Below are positions 7,482 through 16,244 of a DNA stretch of 64,000 nt, in pieces. The stretch is from positions 1-64,000 of the forward strand of contig CALUSQ010000003.1 in the NCBI GenBank assembly GCA_944323475.1. Reading direction: 5' to 3'. Origin of the DNA: Candidatus Gastranaerophilales bacterium. GTDB taxonomy: Bacteria > Cyanobacteriota > Vampirovibrionia > Gastranaerophilales > Gastranaerophilaceae. A program made the translations under genes and the position numbers. Under the pieces are notes generated by a model, which saw only the letters and a program-made list of their open reading frames with translations, did not search any database and had not been told where the DNA came from. Each line of letters opens with the position of its first letter. The stretch's first letter is position 1.

Positions 7482-9482
7482 CTATGAACAACCTGAATAT
7501 CCGCAATTTAAGCAAATAAAACAGCCTTCGCCATAGCCCAAAACAGCACCGCACTCAGGACATCTGTGTTCTTCACCTTCGTGTTGTGCTTCGGGAAGAT
7601 CGACTTTAGTTTCTTCAACAGCTTTTATTTCAGGCATTTTTTTGTCATCTTTTTTCTCAAGATTCATTGGTTGGAATTGTCTTGAGTTGTTACGATACAC
7701 AGTAATACCTTTCAAATTGTTTTCGTATGCTAACAAATAAGAATCAGCTACATCTTGTCTTGTTGCATTTTCTTCAAAGTTAACTGTTTTAGAAACAGCA
7801 TTGTCTGTATGAAGCTGGAATGCAGCCTGCATTTTTACATGCCAGTATGGTGATACGTCGTGAGCAGCAACAAAGATTCTCTTAGCTTCAGCAGGAACTT
7901 CATCACAATGAGCTAATGTTCCATCTGTAGAAATCTTTTTCATCAATTCATCAGTATAGAAACCATGCTCTCTTGCATATTCTTCAAAAATCGGATTAAT
8001 TTCCATCATGATTGTTCCATCCATAACATCACGGATGAATACAAGACCAAATAATGGTTCAACACCACCTGAAGCACTTGCAATCATAGAAATTGTACCT
8101 GTAGGCGCAATACAAGTAGTAGTTGCGTTTCTAATACCAAATTTTGCAATTTGAGCATCCAAATCAGCCCACATTTCGTCAGTAATAATACCAGCTGATT
8201 TACCTTCATATTTATAAGTTAAGAAAGGTTTGCCATCTTTGAAGGTACCATCATAAACACTTCCTTTGAAATTGCCAAATCTGCCTCTTTCTTTAGAAAG
8301 TTCAATTGATTTAACTTTTGATTGGTAATCAATAAATTCCATAATTTGAGAAGCAAGTTTAGTACCTTCTTCTGAGTTGTAAGCAATACCCATTTTCATA
8401 AGCATATCAGCCCAACCCATGACACCAAGACCGATTTTGCGGTTGTTTTGAACCATTTCTGCAATTTGTGGTAAAGGATAGTTGTTTATTGCAATTACGT
8501 TGTCTAAGAAGTGAATTGCTGTTTGAGTAGTTTTTGCCAATTTATCCCAATCGACACTATAATTACCTTTTTCTCCTTTAATCATCAATCCAAGGTTAAT
8601 AGAACCAAGGTTACAAGCTTCATATGGAAGAAGAGGAACTTCTCCGCATGGGTTTGTTGATTCAATTTCACCAATCAATGGAGTCGGGTTGTCATAGTTC
8701 ATATGATCAATAAATATAATACCCGGTTCACCGTTTTTCCAAGCACCTTCTACGATTAAGTCAAATACAGCCTTTGCACTTAATTTCCCAACAGGTTGTT
8801 TTGTTCTCGGGTGAATTAATTCATAGTCAGTACCAGCTTTTAAAGCTTCCATAAACTTGTCTGTAACAGCAACTGAAATATTAAAGTTATTTAGTTTAAA
8901 GTTATCAGATTTACAATTAATAAATTCAAGAATATCCGGATGGTCTATTCTTAAAATACCCATGTTAGCGCCACGTCTTGTTCCGCCTTGCTTAACAGCT
9001 TCTGTTGCAGCATTGAAAACTTCCATAAAGCTGACAGGACCGGATGAAACACCCATTGTTGAACGGACTACGTCATTTTTAGGTCTCAATCTTGAGAAAG
9101 AAAAACCTGTACCGCCGCCTGATTTGTGAATCAATGCTGTGTTTTTAACTGTTTCAAATATACCTTCTAGTGAATCTTCAACAGGAAGAACAAAACATGC
9201 AGCCAACTGCCCCAATTCTCTGCCTGCATTCATCAATGTAGGTGAGTTTGGCATAAAATAACGTTTAGTTATAAAATCATAAAATTCTTTTGTTGTTGCA
9301 TCCACTTCTTCTTGTGTAGCACCAAATTTTTTGTCAGCATTTGCTAGAGTCGAAGCAACTCTCAAAAACAAATCTTTAGGTGATTCTACAGGGTTACCCT
9401 GTGCATCTCTTTTCAAATATCTTTTTTCCAAAACTTTGATGGCATTGCTAGACAAATCAATTTTTTCTTCCGTACAATCCAC
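7482..9482 (-). CDS. nrdJ: Adenosylcobalamin-dependent (class II) ribonucleotide reductase
   Basis: Reduces ribonucleotides to deoxyribonucleotides with a B12-generated radical, without oxygen. 666 residues. Recognisable parts are the substrate region MPNSPTLMNAGRELGQLAACF, KSGGGTGFSFSRLRP, the catalytic STNPCGE followed by CNLGSINL, and APTGTISMIASASGGVEP. The C-terminus is a four-Cys zinc ribbon (CPECG...CFICLNCGYSGC) that supplies the reducing cysteines. It starts with GTG after a GGGGG tract 11 bases upstream. No TSCPD domain precedes the zinc ribbon; a free-standing TSCPD protein is at 52363-52647. No cobalamin riboswitch was seen in the 265-base upstream gap. Confidence 0.95.
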   Translation of the reverse strand: MDCTEEKIDLSSNAIKVLEKRYLKRDAQGNPVESPKDLFLRVASTLANADKKFGATQEEVDATTKEFYDFITKRYFMPNSPTLMNAGRELGQLAACFVLPVEDSLEGIFETVKNTALIHKSGGGTGFSFSRLRPKNDVVRSTMGVSSGPVSFMEVFNAATEAVKQGGTRRGANMGILRIDHPDILEFINCKSDNFKLNNFNISVAVTDKFMEALKAGTDYELIHPRTKQPVGKLSAKAVFDLIVEGAWKNGEPGIIFIDHMNYDNPTPLIGEIESTNPCGEVPLLPYEACNLGSINLGLMIKGEKGNYSVDWDKLAKTTQTAIHFLDNVIAINNYPLPQIAEMVQNNRKIGLGVMGWADMLMKMGIAYNSEEGTKLASQIMEFIDYQSKVKSIELSKERGRFGNFKGSVYDGTFKDGKPFLTYKYEGKSAGIITDEMWADLDAQIAKFGIRNATTTCIAPTGTISMIASASGGVEPLFGLVFIRDVMDGTIMMEINPIFEEYAREHGFYTDELMKKISTDGTLAHCDEVPAEAKRIFVAAHDVSPYWHVKMQAAFQLHTDNAVSKTVNFEENATRQDVADSYLLAYENNLKGITVYRNNSRQFQPMNLEKKDDKKMPEIKAVEETKVDLPEAQHEGEEHRCPECGAVLGYGEGCFICLNCGYSGCS

Positions 9483-9747
9483 TTTTTAAATTCCCCCAAA
9501 TCTACTAATTACAATATTATTTTTATTTTAATATAAATACGCCATGCTGTGCATAATTTTTAACCAAGATTTACTCAAGATTTACAATAGGCGGGCATTG
9601 ACATTTTTTTAATATTTATCATGTATAACATTTACACAGGGCATGCAGATAAAAATAATTGTTACAAAGTATCAATTGTTAAGTAAATTTCTTTAAATAA
9701 AAGCAATTAAAATCTTTTTCGTATTTTAAACAGAAAAAGGTCAAAAA

Positions 9748-10653
9748 ATGTTTTTTTTAACAAGAATTATAAATAAAATCACAAAGCCTAAACTTGTAAA
9801 AGCTGTTAATGACTCTGCTGAAATAATGAAAATGTATAAAAAAAGCAACATTTTCACAAGCAATATAATGAAAGAGCTTTTGACAGATACTTTTGAATAC
9901 TCCGGCAATAAAGCTAATGTTATTTTTGTTAAAGAAGCAAAAACGGGGAAACCTTTTGAAGCTTATGTCAAATATTCTTATAAAGTAGATTCTAATGACA
10001 AAAATCTATTTCATGAAACAATTCAACTTGTAGACGAAAAAGGGTTTGTGATAGGACAAAAAACATACGGAATAAAAAAACTTCCTAACGACAAGTTTGA
10101 AATGATTAGCGGAAATATGTATAACAACAGACCTACGTTAGAAGGTATAGGATTTCGACTTGACCAAATGCAAATAGAAAGAGCTATTCAATTGGGGATA
10201 GACACAATTCCAAGATTTAGCCTTGCAAAAGCAATTTTATACCACACAAAAATGGGTTTTCTTCCCATAACAAAATTTCTCTTAAAAATACCTGAATCAA
10301 ACAGTTTAAATAAAATATCAGAAGAATTTTTTGAAAAAATCAGAGGAGAAATTCCTCTCTCTGAATTTATACCTGTAGTTATAGAAAAAAACGGAAAATT
10401 CTATATTGATGTAAATAAAACAAAAGCAAATGCTGAACTTTCATTTGTTAAAAAGAAAATCGCTCAAAGACAAGACAAAAAAATATACGACTTGGAATCA
10501 AAACCTGTAGATTTGTCTTTAAGCGGTGAAGAACTTGAAACTTGGAAAGAGATAATACAAAAATACCCGATATTATCAAAATTGGACTTTATCTTCCCAA
10601 AATACAAATCTTATATTGGTGAAATAAAACAAAATTTTAAAGAATTTGTATAA
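9748..10653 (+). CDS. Unknown protein with GNAT-like segment
   Basis: 301 residues, no signal peptide or membrane helix, many Lys. Residues about 134-178 (EGIGFRLDQMQIERAIQLGID ... LAKAILYHTKMGFLPI) look like the core of an N-acetyltransferase: an R/QxxG-type acetyl-CoA loop, then the A-x-x-x-x-x-x-x-GF strand. The first 60 and last 100 residues match nothing I recognise. It is monocistronic, with AAGGT eight bases before the ATG. It converges on the small RNA at 10661-10850; only eight bases separate its stop codon from the RNA's terminator tract. Confidence 0.55.
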   Translation: MFFLTRIINKITKPKLVKAVNDSAEIMKMYKKSNIFTSNIMKELLTDTFEYSGNKANVIFVKEAKTGKPFEAYVKYSYKVDSNDKNLFHETIQLVDEKGFVIGQKTYGIKKLPNDKFEMISGNMYNNRPTLEGIGFRLDQMQIERAIQLGIDTIPRFSLAKAILYHTKMGFLPITKFLLKIPESNSLNKISEEFFEKIRGEIPLSEFIPVVIEKNGKFYIDVNKTKANAELSFVKKKIAQRQDKKIYDLESKPVDLSLSGEELETWKEIIQKYPILSKLDFIFPKYKSYIGEIKQNFKEFV

Positions 10654-10660
10654 TTACAAA

Positions 10661-10850
10661 ATAAAAAGGCTCAGCTTAGCTGAGCCGTCGGAATGAAAAT
10701 TGCTTTACATTCCTCGTCTAATGTGAAGTGTGTGAAGTGTGAAGTGTGAAGTGTGTAGTGTGAAGTAAGTAAATGAAGTAAATAATTAAATCTTTTTATC
10801 GTCTCGTGTTATGTGGTGGTTTAACCGTTTCTCTGTCTCTTTTATCTCTC
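10661..10850 (-). ncRNA. Candidate small RNA, copy A of a two-member family
   Basis: No ORF fits this stretch. Read on the minus strand it has four parts. First is a purine-rich 5' segment (CGAGAGATAAAAGAGACAGA). Next is a long A/C/U tract with tandem CACTTCA-type repeats (10723-10780). Then comes ACGAGGAATG with its hairpin partner CATTCC (10708-10713 with 10690-10695), followed by GACGG. Last is an intrinsic terminator, stem 10679-10686 with 10668-10675, then TTTTT. The upstream 51 bases (10841-10891) are shared with copy B at 23221-23271 and contain the presumed promoter. The order of all parts is the same in copy B on the other strand. No homology to 6S, tmRNA or RNase P RNA was evident. 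Confidence 0.6.
10723..10780. repeat. Short tandem repeats GTGAAGT inside small RNA A
   Basis: Imperfect heptamer-like repetition on the plus strand (GTGAAGTGTGTGAAGTGTGA...), degenerating to GTAAGTAAATGAAGTAAA. On the RNA (minus) strand this gives an A/C/U-only tract with little self-pairing. Copy B has its own version, TACACTTACT repeats at about 23331-23355. Confidence 0.75.
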
Positions 10851-10891
10851 GTATATATATAAAGTATTTATTGAAAAAATAATTGCTTTTT
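10841..10891 (-). promoter_or_regulatory. Conserved promoter/5' block of small RNA A
   Basis: The minus strand matches 23221-23271 (plus) over 51 positions: 15 identical, 6 divergent, then 30 identical. The identical part includes TATATATATA just before CGAGAGA, a plausible -10 with the RNA start near CGAGAG. The conserved block extends into the purine-rich 5' end of the RNA. Confidence 0.6.
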
Positions 10892-10969
10892 CAATTGCAT
10901 AAATAGTATATATTTGTAATATATCTTAACATATTACATCTAAATGCTTTTATACAAAGAGTTTTGAAA

Positions 10970-11920
10970 TTAACAAAATTCAAAAAATAAGTTTTCAAAA
11001 ACCAAAGATTCTCTTATATAAGCCTTTGATTGTTTTTTAGCCTCTTGAATTTTTAATATATCTTTTTGTATCTTTTGTACTAACAGTTTGTGATCTATAT
11101 TCTGTTTTATCATCTCTACAAAATATGCTTCAATACAATCAAGCACATAATCAGAGTTATAGCCTTTTTCTTCAGCTAATACCAATAGTTTCGAAACGAT
11201 ACTTATTACATCTTTTCTATCTATAATAGGATAACTATCAAGTATATTCTTTGCAAATTCTTTATCATATTCAATTTCCTTATAAGAAGGAACATAAAAA
11301 CATTGAGATCTTGAAATTATTGTTTCTATAATATCTTCTTTATCTTCAGCAAGGAATATAAAGAGTGTTTTTTCTGGTGGCTCTTCAATAGATTTTAAAA
11401 GAGCATTTGCAGAAGCCTCAATAAGTACATCCCTTGTCAAAGGTTTTGGCAACCAATTTTCTTGAGGAAACTTAAATTTTAAACTTGAAAAACTATCGAT
11501 ATGTTTTTTTTCAAAACTACTTGGTTCATTTAATTCAGAATCACAAAAAATAAAAACTCTATAATACTCAGATGAATTAATCAGACTGTTATTAACCATC
11601 AAAGCTTGTTTTATAGAAATAACTTTATTCGACGTATCGTCAGACGGTTTGTTATCATTTTTTGTAATTGTCATAACAGCGGGATGCTGATTGTTATGAA
11701 TCCATCCGCAATTTATACATGTACAATCTGAAGAAGAATTCTGCTCAAAGTTCAAACAATTTAATTGCCTTGCTATATCAAGTGCCAAATAATACTGTGC
11801 AATAATATCCTGTCCATATAGAACAATAGACTGTGCAAAACTGCGTTTTTTATTTTTTAAAGCAGTTTCAAAGTAATTTGTAAAATATTCAAATTTTTTC
11901 TTTAATAACGGATGAAACAT
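10970..11920 (-). CDS. holB: DNA polymerase III delta' subunit (clamp loader)
   Basis: 316 residues, about normal for delta'. The N-terminal AAA+ region lacks a functional P-loop (VLYGQDIIAQYYLALDIA), as expected for delta'. A zinc-binding Cys cluster follows (CLNFEQNSSSDCTCINCGW, about 54-73). ANALLKSIEEPP with TLFIFLAEDKEDIIETIISR is the classic delta'/gamma sensor region. It follows holA with 15 bases between, so both clamp-loader subunits are co-transcribed. A 45-residue stretch rich in Ser/Lys (about 118-160) looks like a lineage-specific insertion. Confidence 0.88.
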   Translation of the reverse strand: MFHPLLKKKFEYFTNYFETALKNKKRSFAQSIVLYGQDIIAQYYLALDIARQLNCLNFEQNSSSDCTCINCGWIHNNQHPAVMTITKNDNKPSDDTSNKVISIKQALMVNNSLINSSEYYRVFIFCDSELNEPSSFEKKHIDSFSSLKFKFPQENWLPKPLTRDVLIEASANALLKSIEEPPEKTLFIFLAEDKEDIIETIISRSQCFYVPSYKEIEYDKEFAKNILDSYPIIDRKDVISIVSKLLVLAEEKGYNSDYVLDCIEAYFVEMIKQNIDHKLLVQKIQKDILKIQEAKKQSKAYIRESLVFENLFFEFC

Positions 11921-11935
11921 TTATACCTTTTTTAT

Positions 11936-12907
11936 TTAATTTAGTAGTGCCAATTCAACAGGCAATTCATAAAAAGAAATCTCACCTGTTTTTACTCTAT
12001 ATTCAGCTTCCAAAAGATTTTTTCTAATTTTTATAAGCCTGTCCATAGGAACAGATCTTATTTTTTCTAACTGTTTTTTTACTATAAACTCGGGAAGTCT
12101 TGTTTTTGCAGAAATTTCATAAGGACTTAAAGTCAATGCATCAACTTTCATCGCAGCAAGCTTAGAAAAGTTTGTCTGCAAAACAGCCAATATTTCAAGA
12201 TAATGTTTGTCTGTACATAGTTTTTTAAATTCTAAAAGAGCCTTGTCTTTTTCACCCTTTAAAATGTAATCAGACAATACAAATATATCTTCAGAGGAAG
12301 TACAAATATTTTGTATATCTTCTTTTTTGACAGTTTTTGAAGGATATACAGAAAGCTTGAGTTTGTCTGTTTCTGTATTTATTAACCTTAAATTTGTACC
12401 AAGCCTTTCTATAAGAAACTTTATAACATCAGACGCCATAATTAAATTCTTTTGCTTAACTAGATTTTGGACCCAAGATACCAACTCTTTTTGATATGAT
12501 TTAAATTCTGAAAATTCAGCGACAGAAGCATATTTTGACAAAATTTTAAATATTTTTTTTCTTGTATCAATTTTTTTTGTACTGCCTCTTTCAATCTTAC
12601 AAACAAAAACTATATTCAAAGAATCCGGAATATTTTGAAGAACTTCTTCTATTCGTTTCAATTCTTTATCATCAAAACTAACTTTTCCTCTGGCATCAAA
12701 AAAATACTTTTCGCAATTTATTACAGCCAAAACACTTCCAAACATAAGTGACGGAGTACATAAAATATCCATCAACTCAATATATGAAGGATTCTCATAT
12801 ACTCGATAATTTGTTGAAACAAAAGCTTTGTCTACAAGTTTATTCTTGAGTTTTTTAAGCTCAAGCTCAATCAGAAAGTCTTCCTGTCCATAATAAAAAT
12901 ACAGCAT
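11936..12907 (-). CDS. holA: DNA polymerase III delta subunit (clamp loader)
   Basis: 323 residues, the usual HolA length. It starts MLYFYYGQEDFLIELELKKLK, the family's YGxEDFLxE opening of domain I. The middle holds SVLAVINCEKYFF and the DxR-containing helical region. The C-terminal collar domain shows SPYEISAKTRLPEFIVKKQLEKIR and LLEAEYRVKTGE, close to the KxG motif of delta. It opens the beta clamp within the clamp loader. Upstream, 36 bases away, is the flagellin gene on the same strand. Confidence 0.88.
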   Translation of the reverse strand: MLYFYYGQEDFLIELELKKLKNKLVDKAFVSTNYRVYENPSYIELMDILCTPSLMFGSVLAVINCEKYFFDARGKVSFDDKELKRIEEVLQNIPDSLNIVFVCKIERGSTKKIDTRKKIFKILSKYASVAEFSEFKSYQKELVSWVQNLVKQKNLIMASDVIKFLIERLGTNLRLINTETDKLKLSVYPSKTVKKEDIQNICTSSEDIFVLSDYILKGEKDKALLEFKKLCTDKHYLEILAVLQTNFSKLAAMKVDALTLSPYEISAKTRLPEFIVKKQLEKIRSVPMDRLIKIRKNLLEAEYRVKTGEISFYELPVELALLN

Positions 12908-12943
12908 GACTATATTGTAACACGTTTATATTATCAGAATAGA

Positions 12944-13759
12944 CTATTTCAACAAATCAAGTATGTAGTCCTGTGAATCCATCATAGTCTTCATTACTTT
13001 GACAAGAGCTTCCATTTGATATTTGGACTGCTGCATATCAGAAATAGCACTAATATAATCAGTATCTTGAATATCGCTCAATGAAGAGGCATAGGACATA
13101 ATATTTGCCGATTGTTGTTCAATCGCACCCTCAAACGAGGTCTGTACTGCCCCTATTTCGCCTCTTTTTGAACCGATATTTTTCAGCATCTCATCGACAT
13201 TTGCCAGTGTTTGAGCAGCAGCTTCCGGTGTAGAAACATCAAAATTCATATCTCCGATAATAAAATTCGGATCATAAGAAATGACAGAAGTTGATTTTTC
13301 ACCAACCATAAAATCCACAACCGGTATAGCATTCGGATTTTCCGCGGTAATCGCATTTAATGTGGATTTCCCGTTGAAAGTCGCATTGCTGAGCGTCTGC
13401 ATCATCTGATCAACATTCTGGTTAATTTCAGATTGCATTGCAGAGACTTGTGATGCGGAATAAATTCCGTTTGAAGCTTGAATGCTTAGTTCTCTAACTC
13501 TTTGCAAACTCTGATTAATATTAGCCAGTGCCGTGTCTGCTGTCGCAACGAAATTGTAGCCCATTTGAGCATTAGCAATCGCTGATTTTGCAGATCTGAT
13601 AGACGTATCTAGCCCTGCAGCCACATACGCATCAGCAGGATTTATTTTTGCCTGTATACCCGCAGCTACACTCTGTGCAACCTTTTCAAAAGATTTTTGC
13701 ACTTGTGTAAGTCCTGTTGCAGGACTTGTATAGATTGGATAAACTACATTCAGCGACAC
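12944..13759 (-). CDS. fliC: Short flagellin
   Basis: 271 residues, essentially domains D0-D1 with no large variable D2/D3. The N-terminal D1 helix reads NAQMGYNFVATADTALANINQSLQ, then QRVRELSIQASNG (86-98) and NATFNGKSTLNA. The C-terminal D1/D0 part reads LKNIGSKRGEIGAVQTSFEGAI, then a QDTDY turn, and ends DSQDYILDLLK like flagellins ending in VLxLLR. The first 40 residues diverge from the usual MxINxN opening. The start is GTG, with GGAG eight bases upstream. It lies among replication and cell-wall genes, not flagellar ones. A sigma-28-like GCGGATAC (13787-13794) lies upstream, but no good TAAA box was found at the right distance. Confidence 0.88.
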   Translation of the reverse strand: MSLNVVYPIYTSPATGLTQVQKSFEKVAQSVAAGIQAKINPADAYVAAGLDTSIRSAKSAIANAQMGYNFVATADTALANINQSLQRVRELSIQASNGIYSASQVSAMQSEINQNVDQMMQTLSNATFNGKSTLNAITAENPNAIPVVDFMVGEKSTSVISYDPNFIIGDMNFDVSTPEAAAQTLANVDEMLKNIGSKRGEIGAVQTSFEGAIEQQSANIMSYASSLSDIQDTDYISAISDMQQSKYQMEALVKVMKTMMDSQDYILDLLK

Positions 13760-13913
13760 TTGGTGACTCCATTCAGTTTGACTACAGTATCCGCTATATA
13801 CCCACTATGCCCTTTTTTGAAAAATTTTATTCATAATTTTTTATTAATTTTACAATTTGCAATTATTTTGTAATAAAATAAGGTTAAGAATTGATTCTAC
13901 AAGGACAATATTG

Positions 13914-15326
13914 ATGGGAAATAAGGATAAGAAATTTCATTTTATAGCCATAGGTGGAGTCGGAATGAGTGGTTTAGCAAAATATTTGCTGGAGTTGGGT
14001 TGCACAGTTTCCGGTTCTGATATAAAAGAAAGCAAATACACAAAAAAAGTTGAAAAACTTGGTGCAACAGTACATATCGGCCACGATGCAAAATACATTG
14101 CATCTGATATGATTGTTGTTGCTTCTACTGCAATTCGCGACAACAATCCTGAAGTAATCAGAGCAAAAGAATTAGGAATAAAAGTACACCATCGTTCTGA
14201 TATATTAAAAATGATTTCAGAAGGATTAGGTAAAAAAGAAGATGAAATACCTGATTTTATAGGTTTTTCAGGAACACATGGAAAAACCACAACAAGCGGT
14301 TTATGTTCTTATGTTCTGCAAAATGCCGGTTATGAACCTTCATACTGTGTTGGCGGTATTATTCCGGATCTTGATACAAATGCAGAATGTGCTAAAGGCA
14401 GATTTTTTGTCGCTGAACTTGATGAATCAGACGGAACAATAGTTAAATACCATACAAATATTTCCGTAATTAACAACCTTGAAGTTGACCACGTTGATTT
14501 TTATAAAAACGGATTCAAGGATTTGCTTGCAACATTTAAAACACACATAGACAATATGGCAAAAGGCGGCAAAGTTATTGTAAATAAAGACTGCAACGGA
14601 ATCAAACAACTTATCGCGGCATATCCTACAACAAAATTTATTACATTTGGTATTGAAAGTGGCGGAGTAGACTATTCTGCAAGAAATATGAAATTTACAG
14701 AATTCGGTTCCGAATTTGATGTTTACAAGAAATCAGAAAAAATAGTTTCATTAAGCCTCATAATACCAGGTAAACATAATATATATAATGCTTTAGCTGT
14801 TATTGCAGCCTTAAACGAAGAAGGTGTTGATCTTGAAAAAGTAAAACCACATTTTTCAACATTCTCAGGAATGGGCAGAAGATTTCAAAAAGTTGCAGAA
14901 TTTGACGGTATAAGAATTTTTGATGATTATGCACACCATCCTACAGAAATCAAAACAACTTTAGATAGTGCAAGACTTTGTAATACAAACAGATTGGTTG
15001 CAATTTTTCAACCACACAGATATACAAGACTAAAAGGTCTATGGAATGATTTTCTGAAAAGTTTCTCAGCTGTAGACAAATTAATAGTTGTAGACGTTTA
15101 TTCTGCATCTGAAGACCCAATAGAAGGAATTAATTCAAAAGCTTTTGCACAATGTTTTAAAACAGATGATGTCACATACATTGGCGGAAGTATGGAAAAT
15201 GCAGCCAGAAAAATTTTACCGCTTTTAAAATCAGGTGATATGGTTATTACACTTGGTGCAGGAGATGTTACAAGAATCGGCTCCGAATTAAAAAAATTAC
15301 ACGATGCAACCCAAGCAGGAATATAG
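13914..15326 (+). CDS. murC: UDP-N-acetylmuramate--L-alanine ligase
   Basis: Adds L-Ala to UDP-MurNAc in peptidoglycan precursor synthesis. 470 residues from the ATG at 13914, which has AAGGA eight bases upstream; a TTG at 13857 in the same frame is less likely. Motifs: FIAIGGVGMSGLA (UDP-binding glycine-rich loop), SGTHGKTTTSGL (ATP P-loop), LEVDHVDFY, and DDYAHHPTEI in the C-terminal domain. It is the first gene of murC-murB-ddl-ftsQ, a piece of the division/cell-wall cluster. Confidence 0.96.
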   Translation: MGNKDKKFHFIAIGGVGMSGLAKYLLELGCTVSGSDIKESKYTKKVEKLGATVHIGHDAKYIASDMIVVASTAIRDNNPEVIRAKELGIKVHHRSDILKMISEGLGKKEDEIPDFIGFSGTHGKTTTSGLCSYVLQNAGYEPSYCVGGIIPDLDTNAECAKGRFFVAELDESDGTIVKYHTNISVINNLEVDHVDFYKNGFKDLLATFKTHIDNMAKGGKVIVNKDCNGIKQLIAAYPTTKFITFGIESGGVDYSARNMKFTEFGSEFDVYKKSEKIVSLSLIIPGKHNIYNALAVIAALNEEGVDLEKVKPHFSTFSGMGRRFQKVAEFDGIRIFDDYAHHPTEIKTTLDSARLCNTNRLVAIFQPHRYTRLKGLWNDFLKSFSAVDKLIVVDVYSASEDPIEGINSKAFAQCFKTDDVTYIGGSMENAARKILPLLKSGDMVITLGAGDVTRIGSELKKLHDATQAGI

Positions 15327-15329
15327 CTT

Positions 15330-16244
15330 ATGGAATACGAAGTTATTGAAAATTATGAATTAAAAAAACATACAACCTTTAAAATAGGCGGTTGTGCAAA
15401 GCGTGCATTTTTTCCACAGACAAAAGAAGCCTTCATAGAACTATTGAAAGAGCTTCCAAATCCTATTGTACTTGGAGGATGTTCCAACGTTCTTATTTCA
15501 TCTGAAGGAATTGATGCAGATGTTATTTTAACAACCAAGTTGAACAATTTCAGTATAGAAAATAACAAAATTTTTGCACAATGCGGTGTAAAAGCACCTA
15601 TGCTTTCAAAAGAAGCAGAATCAAAATCACTCAGCGGCATGGAGTTTATGATTGGATTTCCAGGTTCTATAGGCGGTGCTGTTTTTATGAATGCTTCAGC
15701 ACACTCTCAAGCAATATCTGACACATTTTTGAGCTGTCATATTTTTGATACAGAAAAAAAAGAAATTTTAGAACTTAACAAAGAAGAAATGAATTTTAGC
15801 TATAGAACTTCTGTCATGCAGAAAAAGCCTTACATCTTAATTGATGCAACATTCGAACTGCGTCCGGATGATAAAAATGAAATTACTTCTATCATGAATC
15901 GGAATTTAGAGTTTAGAAAAGACAGGCAACCAAACCTAACTTTGCCTAATACAGGAAGTATTTTCAGAAACCCACCAAATGATTCAGCCGGAAGATTACT
16001 CGAAAAAGCAGGAGTAAAAGGGTTAAAACAAGGCGGTGCAGAAGTTTGGACAGGTCACGCAAATTTCATTGTTAATACAAATAATGCAACCTCAACAGAT
16101 GTTTTAATTCTAATGAATAAAATGTATAATGAAGTGAAAGAAAAATACACTATAGAACTTGTTCCGGAAGTTAAATTTATAAGAACAATCGGTGTATCAA
16201 AAACGGAAGATGAATTATGGGATACAATGTTGAACAAAAAATAA
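15330..16244 (+). CDS. murB: UDP-N-acetylenolpyruvoylglucosamine reductase
   Basis: FAD-dependent reductase producing UDP-MurNAc. 304 residues, type II-like length. HTTFKIGGCAK opens the FAD domain, and FPGSIGGAVFMNASAH is the second FAD-contact loop. LPNTGSIFRNPPN holds the catalytic Ser, and LVPEVKFI the catalytic Glu. It starts three bases after the murC stop, with AGGA upstream, so the two are translationally close. The product of MurA at 25.4 kb is its substrate. Confidence 0.96.
   Translation: MEYEVIENYELKKHTTFKIGGCAKRAFFPQTKEAFIELLKELPNPIVLGGCSNVLISSEGIDADVILTTKLNNFSIENNKIFAQCGVKAPMLSKEAESKSLSGMEFMIGFPGSIGGAVFMNASAHSQAISDTFLSCHIFDTEKKEILELNKEEMNFSYRTSVMQKKPYILIDATFELRPDDKNEITSIMNRNLEFRKDRQPNLTLPNTGSIFRNPPNDSAGRLLEKAGVKGLKQGGAEVWTGHANFIVNTNNATSTDVLILMNKMYNEVKEKYTIELVPEVKFIRTIGVSKTEDELWDTMLNKK

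Noticed and set aside
9598..9629. TTGACA followed by TATAAC as promoter of the 9748 gene
   Set aside because: Spacing of 20 bases is too long for confidence.
9483..9747. Cobalamin riboswitch or NrdR boxes before nrdJ
   Set aside because: No B12-box-like core and no paired NrdR palindromes recognised.
10723..10780. Tandem repeats as a CRISPR array
   Set aside because: Units of about seven bases without spacers; part of the RNA tract.
10915..10938. TGTAATAT...ATATTACA as the holB terminator
   Set aside because: AT-only stem and no T tract after it; may be chance in AT-rich DNA.
13787..13794. GCGGATAC upstream of flagellin as a sigma-28 -10
   Set aside because: Six of eight match, but no TAAA box at 15-16 bases; only mentioned as weak.
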